Shown here: positions 32,930-38,532 of the stretch, one piece after another
Numbering within the stretch: position 1 is the stretch's first letter
Layout: the number at the start of each line of letters is the position of its first letter
Assembly: GCA_022821585.1 (NCBI GenBank)
Contig: JAJEDI010000054.1
Coordinates: 1-38,532, forward strand
Origin: Caldilineaceae bacterium
Lineage (GTDB): Bacteria; Chloroflexota; Anaerolineae; Caldilineales; Caldilineaceae
Reading direction: 5' to 3'
DNA: 38,532 bases
Notes under the pieces: model-generated
Told to the model about the DNA's origin: nothing
The model's input: only the letters and a program-made list of their open reading frames with translations
Database searches by the model: none
Made by a program: the position numbers and the translations under genes

Positions 32930-33845
32930 TGCCAGTTGACTGCTCCCTATTCGTTACGCGAATGGTTATGTGGGCACCTTCGCATCGCTCTATTGTGGTT
33001 CAGATGGCGCAATCGGATTGCGAAGGCTTCGAAAAGCAGTTCTTGTGCGTTTGCATGACTTCGGGCGAGGCAAATGGCCTGAAGAAACATGCTTCGGCAG
33101 ATGTGAACCTGCCAAATGACCTGAGAGACTCGCCATTGCTTGCAAACTCATCTTGGGGCAAAATCAATGATTTCGTTCGCAAAGTCTGGCAGTTTGGATC
33201 TGTTCCTCCGTTGTCTTAAGCTAGCTGGCTTTGTCAGGACCTTAAGAACCTCTTCATTCCTTACCGCTCATCTCGCTAAGAGAGTCTAGCCCTCCCGAGA
33301 GGTTCCCTGTTCTGCCAGATTCGTCTCAGTTTTGGGGATTGTGGCGCGCACAATCATAGGTGCGCCGGGATTATAGCAGCAACTGCTCTTGAGTGCAAAG
33401 TCTGATCGCTTGCCTGGCAAGGGAGGGGTTGAGTAGGAGGTAGGGCTTGTCGCGTCCCTGACTTTCAGAGTGGTCGTCGTGTGATGCGGGACTGAAAGTC
33501 TGGCGGGGATCTACTTGATTGGCAGGGTCCCCTTATGCCCTGTCGGGCAGGCATTGGTTCGCCGGCTGGAAGCGCAGGCTGCAAAAAAATCTAGAACAGG
33601 AGTGACACGACTAATTCAATTCAACATTCCGCAGCGGTCCCACCAAATGCTGCTGCGGGTCCCCAAACTGGTAGTGCTCGACAAGCAGAGGGAGTGCTTA
33701 CTCAAACTTGGACTGTCATGAAAAGTTGGCAACTGCCTGGTCAGTTCGGGCAAAGAAACGGCTTGTGCTCGAATTCTCTGTGATTCCTGCCACAGGTTGG
33801 GTGTAGCTTCGATCCTGACTTGGCAAAACAGCAGACGGTCAGGAG
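32930..33845. other. Long leader/intergenic region upstream of the transporter array
   Basis: About 900 bases without a supported gene. The part from 32930 to about 33363 would be the untranslated leader of the array if the promoter at 33370-33398 is used. It contains a small hairpin (CCTC/GAGG near 33291-33302) but nothing I can match to a known riboswitch. The part from 33400 to 33600 holds several inverted repeats: GACTTTCAG (33460-33468) with CTGAAAGTC (33492-33500), GGGGA with TCCCC, and ATGCC with GGCAT near 33535-33554. The remainder shows nothing recognisable. Confidence 0.5.
33370..33398 (-). promoter_or_regulatory. Candidate promoter of the phosphodiesterase-transporter array
   Basis: On the minus strand TATAAT (complement of 33370-33375) is exact and is preceded, after 17 bases, by TTGCAC (complement of 33393-33398), a partial -35. 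A transcript would start near 33363, giving a leader of about 430 bases before the ATG at 32929. No better promoter is seen closer to the gene. Confidence 0.5.
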
Positions 33846-34055
33846 CTATCCTGCTACCATCCCCACCACCGACATGGCAACGACGGCGATCAGTGTAAAC
33901 ACGATCATCAACGCTGCCCATCCACCAAGTAAAATACCGCCAAAGGCGAAGGCATTGGGGCGACTCTCTTGCTGAGTCTCGGATGGGTTCTGCCCGGTTT
34001 CCTGTTCGTCTACCTCGGTTACAGCTGGCTGCTCCTGAATGTATTCTTCTGCCAC
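33846..34055 (-). CDS. Small single-helix membrane protein of unknown function
   Basis: A frame of about 69 residues. GTG at 34055 is favoured because AGGAGA lies six bases upstream; an ATG seven codons earlier is not preceded by a ribosome site. The first half is polar and rich in Glu, Gln and Asn (EEYIQEQPAVTEVDEQETGQ), the second half is one hydrophobic, Gly/Ala/Val-rich segment from FGGILLGGWAALMIVFTLIA to the end. This layout suggests a C-tail-anchored protein. I know no family for it. A TATAAT (complement of 34219-34224) lies about 165 bases upstream, but its -35 region is poor. It is monocistronic by position. Confidence 0.6.
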   Translation of the reverse strand: MAEEYIQEQPAVTEVDEQETGQNPSETQQESRPNAFAFGGILLGGWAALMIVFTLIAVVAMSVVGMVAG

Positions 34056-34316
34056 GATGATTCTCCTGATGTGCATCTATGGAAATGCGTCAATCGTCGA
34101 AGTCCACTCTGAATGTTCTGCTACACAGGCTCCTAGTGTGACTCGTTGCGGACTCGCCTGCCCAAGTGAAGAACTCGGGTTAGTCCAGTTCGGGAAGCTC
34201 AAGTGCTCTGTTCCGTGGATTATAGCACGGGCGATGTGGACCTGCACGATTTCTGACGCATAGAAAGGCGCGCTAAAATGTGAAGGGTGAATCGCTAAAC
34301 TTTCGGAGAGTGCACG

Positions 34317-35267
34317 GTGAGGAAGATGGAATATAAGACTTTTGGACGCACGGGCCTGCGCGTAAGCGTAGCGGGTTTGGGAGCTGGCGGCCCAAGTAGG
34401 TTAGGCATGGCTACCGGAAGAGAAGAAGAGGAATCGATCGCCGTAGTGCGAAGGGCCCTTGAACTGGGCATTAACTATATCGATACGGCGGAGGCTTACG
34501 GAACGGAAGAAATCGTCGGCAAGGCGATCAGGGACTTCGACAAGGACCGCCTGATCGTTGCGACCAAGAAGAACGCATTTCGTGATGGCGAACCGGTTCC
34601 TTCTGATGAGTTTGCCGCCGGCGTCGAGGCCAGCCTGAAGCGGCTTGGCGTGGATACTATCGATGTTTTCCACTTTCATGGCGCACGGCTAACCCAATAC
34701 CAGCATATCTGTGATGAGCTTATTCCTTTGCTGCAGAGAATGCAGGATGCAGGAAAGATACGGTACCTGGCGGCAAGTGAGCACTTCGCATCCGACTTCG
34801 AGCACGAACTCTTGCAACAGGCGATCGAAGACGACCTCTTTGACGTGGTAATGGTGGGCTTCAATATGCTCAATCAGACGGCCAGGCGCAAAGTGTTGCC
34901 GGAGACCCGCAAAAAAGGGATCGCAACGGAATGTATGTTCGCGGTGCGCCGGGCATTCAGCAAGCCTCCACGATTGCGGGAGATCCTGGTCGACTTGCGT
35001 CGAAGCGGAGAGATCGACGCAGATGCTTTGGATCTCTTTGACCCGCTCGGCTGGGTTTTGGATGAGAGTGACGCCAAGTCCCTGCCAGAAGCGGCTTACC
35101 GGTTCTGCCGTCACGAGCCTGGGATTGACGTTGTGCTTACGGGGACCGGCAACATTCGGCACCTTGAGGAAAATGTTGCCTCGCTTTTGAGGCCCCCGCT
35201 GCCGTCAGAGGTAGTCCAACGACTGAAGAATACATTCGGTCGAGTTTACTCTGTCAACGGCAGCTAG
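34317..35267 (+). CDS. Aldo/keto reductase
   Basis: A 316-residue NADPH-dependent aldo/keto reductase (TIM barrel). The catalytic tetrad is visible: Asp56 in YIDTAEAYG, Tyr61, Lys84 in VATKK and His in DVFHFHG (119 or 121). The start is GTG at 34317, with GGAGAG six bases upstream; ATG at 34326 is possible. The opening MEYKTFGRTGLRVSVAGLGAGG is typical of the AKR family that includes YajO and similar sugar- or quinone-reducing enzymes. The C-terminal part is fairly divergent (about 185-260), and the substrate is unknown. It stands alone, convergent with the dikinase, with a 28-base gap. Confidence 0.9.
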   Translation: MRKMEYKTFGRTGLRVSVAGLGAGGPSRLGMATGREEEESIAVVRRALELGINYIDTAEAYGTEEIVGKAIRDFDKDRLIVATKKNAFRDGEPVPSDEFAAGVEASLKRLGVDTIDVFHFHGARLTQYQHICDELIPLLQRMQDAGKIRYLAASEHFASDFEHELLQQAIEDDLFDVVMVGFNMLNQTARRKVLPETRKKGIATECMFAVRRAFSKPPRLREILVDLRRSGEIDADALDLFDPLGWVLDESDAKSLPEAAYRFCRHEPGIDVVLTGTGNIRHLEENVASLLRPPLPSEVVQRLKNTFGRVYSVNGS

Positions 35268-35295
35268 TATCCACCCACTGGTTCTCTGTACGGAT

Positions 35296-38091
35296 TCAGT
35301 CTAACTCCTCGACTATTCCGCTGCTTCCATCGACTCGAACTCTTTGACCTGTTCGCAAGCGGTCGGTGGCGCGATCGACGCCGGCTACTGCGGGTATGCC
35401 GTACTCGCGGGCGACGACGGAGCCGTGGGTCATCATGCCGCCGACTTCCATTACCAGTCCGCCGGCAGCGAGAAACAGTGGTGTCCACGAAGGGTCGGTG
35501 CCCGGGCAGACGAGAATTTCTCCGGGCTCCAGTCCTGCTTCGAGAGGATTGAATACGACTTTCACCGTTCCCTCGACAGCACCGGGAGATACGCCAGATC
35601 CGGCGAGAATGTCTCCCTCTGGGCCATCAGGGGCAGTGATGCCTGCGAAGAAGGCGGTTCCGTCGCTTAGAAGCAGGCGCGGAATAGGTTTGCGCCGGGC
35701 TTCGATTTTTTCGGCCTCTCTCCTGGCCCTGACCAGCTTCTTCCAATCCCCCGGTGCCTCCATCGCCAGGGTCTTAAGCTCTCTTACCGTCAGATAGAAT
35801 AGGTCGTCGGGCCGCTCCAGGATTCCTTCGTCAGTGAGTTCTCGGCCGCTTTCCAGAAGGGCCTCGCGAACAATGCCGGAGACACGAACCAGGGTAAATT
35901 TGGGCGTTTCGCGAAGGCCCGCCAGGAGGCGCACACGGCTTGCCAGCAGACGCACTAGCCGGCCTCCCAAAGGAGTGCCCCAGGCCTTGGTGGCGGTGTC
36001 CGCCAAATAGTCAATCGTTTGCTGGGCGTGTTCCGCCCCCTTTTGGAAAACGCGGTCCGGAGCCTTGCTTTCGTCTTTGATCAACAAGAAGCTTTGCAGT
36101 GACCTTACAATCGAGACCGGCTGTTCGCGCCAGCGAACCCGTCCAAAATCCAGCTCGGCGACACCGCGCATACCATAGCGATCAAGGAATTCATCCAGTG
36201 CTTTTTGGGTAGTAGCAGGGAGACTCCCCGCCAGACAGAGGCTGGCGATTGTCTCGGCGTCTTCTGCCAGCAGAGAGTCTGCCGCGTTGCAGTCGCTGCG
36301 AATTCGGCCTGCCAACTTCCATAGTTGCAGGTCCATCTCTGTGGTTACATTGTGTGGGAGGCTGCGGGTAAGCTCAAGTGCAAGTTGGGGCTGTATTTCT
36401 GGATCCGAACGGGACAGAACCGAGGCGATTCGGGTGAGCAGGGCGAGCGAAGAATAGCCTACAATGATAGGAGGAATCAGATTCGGCAAGAGGAATGGAA
36501 ACTGTGCATTGTAGTTCAGCCATTCTAAGAGTTCGACGCGATCGGCGAGAGTTCGCGTCTTGCCTGTTCTCTCAGAAACCATTGCAACGTGTTTCTCTAT
36601 GACGGTCTGGACACTGCTGGTGTACGATTTCGGATCGAGAAACGCCCCCTTTGCAGACTTCAGAATGCGCAGAAGGAACGGAGCGACAACGGTAACGAAG
36701 CGAAGGCTGAACCCGACGCGTTGGAACAGAGGATCCCTTACTAGGTCTTGGATCACTTGGGCGGCGCCGGGCTCCACCATTGGCATTGCCTTGCGAAATA
36801 TGAGGCGGCCTATTGGGTTGTGCAGAGCGCCCGTCACCTTGATCCAGGGACGGTCGGCTGCTGCAAACAGGAGCTCTTGGTCGTACAATGTTGCGTCGTA
36901 GCCGAAGATACGAGCGATGCCGGCAAACATTCCTCGAAGCATGTCAAGTCCAAGTGGGGTAAATGGGCCCAGAATTCCCTGAATTGCACCGAGAGAGATG
37001 TATACTTGCAAGTCGTTGTCGTGAGGCGAGTGGGGCACGGGAAAGAGCGAAGTTATTGGACGAGACTGTAGAAGAAAGAGTTTCCCTTCGGCGAAAGCCC
37101 ATTCAATGTCCTGGGGAACACCGAAATAGGCGGCGACTTTTCTGCCCAGTTCAGTCAACTGGCCGACCTGATCGTCGCTGATGGCCTGTTCGCTGCGCAG
37201 AACAGTTGATTCGGCGGTAACCCCACCTGATGCCCGTCCCCTGATAATGGTTGACTTGGATCCAACGTCCCTTCGGAGAATTCTGCCGCTGTGGCTCTCA
37301 ACGATGAAGTGGTCGGGTTCCACATGCCCGCCTACGAGGGCTTCTCCAAGGCCGAAAGTTGCGTCGATCACAGTCTCGGTGCGGCGGCCGCTGAGAGGGT
37401 TAGATGTAAACAGGACCCCCGACGAGTCGCTTTGCACCATCTGCTGGACAACTACCGCCAAAAGGACGTTAGACTGGTCGATACCGTACCGTTCTCGGTA
37501 TGCGATGGCGCGTGCTGTCCACAGGCTGCTCCAGCAGTCGACGACGGCGTCAATCAGTGCATCGTCGCCGATCACGTTTAGAATAGTGTCCTGCTGGCCT
37601 GCGAAGGACATACCGGGGAGATCTTCGGCCGTGGCAGACGAGCGAACCGCTACATGTGGCCGGCCCATCTTTTCATATGCTGCGACAATCTGTTCAGCGA
37701 TTTCGCCCACAATCTTGCCGGCCCGAAAGCGCCTGCGAATGCTGTCGGAGAAGGCTTCCAACGCGACCGGGTCGCCAGCGTCAATTGCTCCACTTTCGGA
37801 AACAATCCAACCGGCAAGTCCGGAGTGTTTCACAAAGGCTTCGTAGGCCTCGGTGGTAACGATGAATCCGGGAGGAACGGGAAACCCTGCTATGGTCAGT
37901 CTTGTCAGATTTAGCCCTTTTCTTCCGACGCGCATCAGCGTCAGACCCGTCGACGTCAAAGGCAGGCAGATGTCAGGAGTATAGTCGGGATCTGTGGCGG
38001 GAGCAGTGTGCACTTGGAATCCGCATTCATTCGGTGGCTGACCCGGCCGGACGGGCCGGAAAGAGTTAAACCTGTTGCGAGTCTGGGACAA
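35296..38091 (-). CDS. PEP/pyruvate-binding dikinase, rifampicin-phosphotransferase-like architecture
   Basis: A protein of up to 931 residues. The N-terminal PPDK-type ATP-binding domain (about 45-350) shows RKGLNLTRLTIAGFPVPPGF, VAVRSSATAEDLPGMSFAGQ, SGVLFTSNP and QDIEWAFAEGKLFLLQSRPI. A large helical middle region (about 370-820) has no similarity I recognise. The phosphohistidine swivel domain is at the C-terminus, with GGMMTHGSVVAREYGIPAV and the active His near residue 889. PEP synthase and PPDK place the His domain in the middle and end in a TIM barrel; here the barrel is absent, so the order matches Rph (ATP domain, acceptor-binding domain, His domain). Such enzymes transfer the beta-phosphate of ATP to an organic acceptor. 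The acceptor is unknown; resistance to rifampicin is a possibility only. The TTG start at 38091 is uncertain; a GTG about 26 codons later is an alternative. Confidence 0.85.
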   Translation of the reverse strand: MSQTRNRFNSFRPVRPGQPPNECGFQVHTAPATDPDYTPDICLPLTSTGLTLMRVGRKGLNLTRLTIAGFPVPPGFIVTTEAYEAFVKHSGLAGWIVSESGAIDAGDPVALEAFSDSIRRRFRAGKIVGEIAEQIVAAYEKMGRPHVAVRSSATAEDLPGMSFAGQQDTILNVIGDDALIDAVVDCWSSLWTARAIAYRERYGIDQSNVLLAVVVQQMVQSDSSGVLFTSNPLSGRRTETVIDATFGLGEALVGGHVEPDHFIVESHSGRILRRDVGSKSTIIRGRASGGVTAESTVLRSEQAISDDQVGQLTELGRKVAAYFGVPQDIEWAFAEGKLFLLQSRPITSLFPVPHSPHDNDLQVYISLGAIQGILGPFTPLGLDMLRGMFAGIARIFGYDATLYDQELLFAAADRPWIKVTGALHNPIGRLIFRKAMPMVEPGAAQVIQDLVRDPLFQRVGFSLRFVTVVAPFLLRILKSAKGAFLDPKSYTSSVQTVIEKHVAMVSERTGKTRTLADRVELLEWLNYNAQFPFLLPNLIPPIIVGYSSLALLTRIASVLSRSDPEIQPQLALELTRSLPHNVTTEMDLQLWKLAGRIRSDCNAADSLLAEDAETIASLCLAGSLPATTQKALDEFLDRYGMRGVAELDFGRVRWREQPVSIVRSLQSFLLIKDESKAPDRVFQKGAEHAQQTIDYLADTATKAWGTPLGGRLVRLLASRVRLLAGLRETPKFTLVRVSGIVREALLESGRELTDEGILERPDDLFYLTVRELKTLAMEAPGDWKKLVRARREAEKIEARRKPIPRLLLSDGTAFFAGITAPDGPEGDILAGSGVSPGAVEGTVKVVFNPLEAGLEPGEILVCPGTDPSWTPLFLAAGGLVMEVGGMMTHGSVVAREYGIPAVAGVDRATDRLRTGQRVRVDGSSGIVEELD

Positions 38092-38180
38092 CAGTGTATG
38101 TGAGAGGAGTTGGAATTGCCAAAGGGGCTGAAGTGGACTCTGCCCAAGAGTCAGTGATCCGTGCCAGGTGGGAATGTGTT

Positions 38181-38200
38181 CTTCGTTCTTAAGAATGAAG
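38181..38200. promoter_or_regulatory. Near-perfect 20-base palindrome, possible operator
   Basis: CTTCGTTCTT (38181-38190) faces AAGAATGAAG (38191-38200); nine of ten positions are symmetrical. It lies about 90 bases upstream of the dikinase start. The size suits a dimeric regulator, but no regulator gene is nearby, so its role is open. Confidence 0.4.
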
Positions 38201-38273
38201 TATGAGTAGCTGTCGTACGCGAGGGGGTCAGTTGTGGTATGACACCTACAAGAGGGGAATACTGTACCTGCAT

Positions 38274-38301
38274 ATGCCGGAGGGTGTATCCCAAATTATT
38301 G
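38274..38301. repeat. Short intergenic repeat, copy 1
   Basis: Begins ATGCCGGAGGGTGTATCCCA and continues AATTATTG. It differs from copy 2 at one position in the first 24 bases. The left arm that would make the hairpin is degraded here (GGGAATAC upstream against GTATCCC), so this copy folds poorly. Confidence 0.75.
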
Positions 38302-38371
38302 TCCGCCCAGTAGAGTTGATTCGTCGACCAGGCTGGATTCAACACTGGTCAGACGAGTCTCGCAAAAAATC

Positions 38372-38403
38372 TGGGATGCACCCATGCCGGAGGGTGCATC
38401 CCA
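38372..38403. repeat. Hairpin of repeat copy 2
   Basis: TGGGATGCACCC (38372-38383) pairs perfectly with GGGTGCATCCCA (38392-38403), 12 base pairs with an eight-base loop ATGCCGGA. The repeat unit itself runs 38384-38411. Neither side has a T run adjoining, so it is more like a REP-type or decayed mobile hairpin than a terminator. Confidence 0.8.
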
Positions 38404-38515
38404 AATTGTTTGCTGGGTCAGGTAAGGCCAAGGAGCGCAAGAGGGTTGAGTTGGTGCTGGCTAAGTAGTGTTGAGCGCAGAGCGAGCATAGCTTGAGCGC
38501 CGAGACGAGACCAGC

Positions 38516-38532
38516 GCATCCCGGATTGCTTG
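38516..38532. repeat. Partial third copy of the edge repeat
   Basis: GCATCCCGGATTGCTTG matches GCATCCCAAATTGTTTG of copy 2 at 14 of 17 positions and runs to the window end, so the repeat probably continues beyond it. Confidence 0.5.

Larger units (their letters stand above)
38092..38532. other. Intergenic right edge with a repeat family
   Basis: No gene is supported. The stretch contains a near-palindrome at 38181-38200, two copies of a 28-base repeat (38274-38301 and 38384-38411), a strong hairpin around the second copy and a partial third copy running off the window edge. The text between 38470 and 38515 has the GAGCGxAGCGAG-like look of low-complexity intergenic DNA. Confidence 0.6.

Noticed and set aside
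38202..38468. 88-codon plus-strand frame at the right edge
   Set aside because: It runs through both copies of the intergenic repeat and the hairpin, so it is a by-product of repeat DNA.
1..38532. tRNA, rRNA, tmRNA, SRP RNA or CRISPR array
   Set aside because: T-loop-like GGTTCGAA strings occur only inside well-supported genes (for example in anmK and a binding-protein gene); no regularly spaced repeats and no RNA-gene signatures were seen.

Overview
The window looks like a piece of a chromosome from a free-living heterotrophic bacterium, most likely a Chloroflexota (Caldilinea-like) lineage. This is an inference from style, not a database result. The pointers are the Tat/lipobox leaders of the two sugar-binding proteins (SRRxFLxG followed by an Ala/Pro-rich mature start), the abundance of MalFG-type permeases without a local ATPase, a lipoprotein-type YidC with a very basic tail, and moderately high GC. 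No plasmid, phage, transposase, CRISPR, rRNA or tRNA signature was recognised.

Region 1 (525-7269) is a catabolic neighbourhood: a DapA-family aldolase/lyase, a mandelate-racemase-type sugar-acid dehydratase, an oppositely oriented medium-chain dehydrogenase, an ornithine-cyclodeaminase-family reductase, a double-GNAT acetyltransferase and anhydro-MurNAc kinase (anmK). The dehydratase plus DapA-family pair suggests a sugar-acid dehydration/aldol route; anmK indicates cell-wall sugar recycling. Region 2 (7302-11613, minus) holds priA with an unusual N-terminal insertion and a membrane protein of unknown function.

Region 3 (12278-18264) is the conserved origin-type block rpmH-rnpA-yidD-yidC-jag, followed by a PfkB-family kinase and parA-parB, all on the plus strand and led by a near-perfect sigma-70 type promoter. 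dnaA, dnaN and gyrB are absent and no DnaA-box cluster or parS site was found by eye. Region 4 (18378-23782) carries a polyprenyl-synthetase-like protein that has lost its first catalytic DDxxD motif, an ATP-grasp ligase, a yggX-family gene on the opposite strand with a perfect promoter, a formyltransferase of non-canonical architecture, a mannonate dehydratase and a DUF1932-type dehydrogenase.

Region 5 (24291-32929, minus) is a single-direction array of seven genes: a cytosolic type-I phosphodiesterase/alkaline-phosphatase-family enzyme, a MalF/MalG pair, two lipoprotein solute-binding proteins, and a second MalF/MalG pair. There is no ATPase. Each binding-protein gene is followed by a long perfect hairpin. 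A candidate promoter with an exact TATAAT lies about 440 bases upstream, implying a long leader. Region 6 (33846-38532) contains a small one-helix membrane protein, an aldo/keto reductase, a large dikinase whose domain order resembles rifampicin phosphotransferase rather than PEP synthase, and, at the right edge, a short intergenic repeat family with a strong hairpin.

The most promising leads are the degenerate prenyl-synthase homologue beside the par locus, the phosphodiesterase-headed double importer array, the Rph-like dikinase and the architecture of the formyltransferase. None can be declared a new system from sequence alone.
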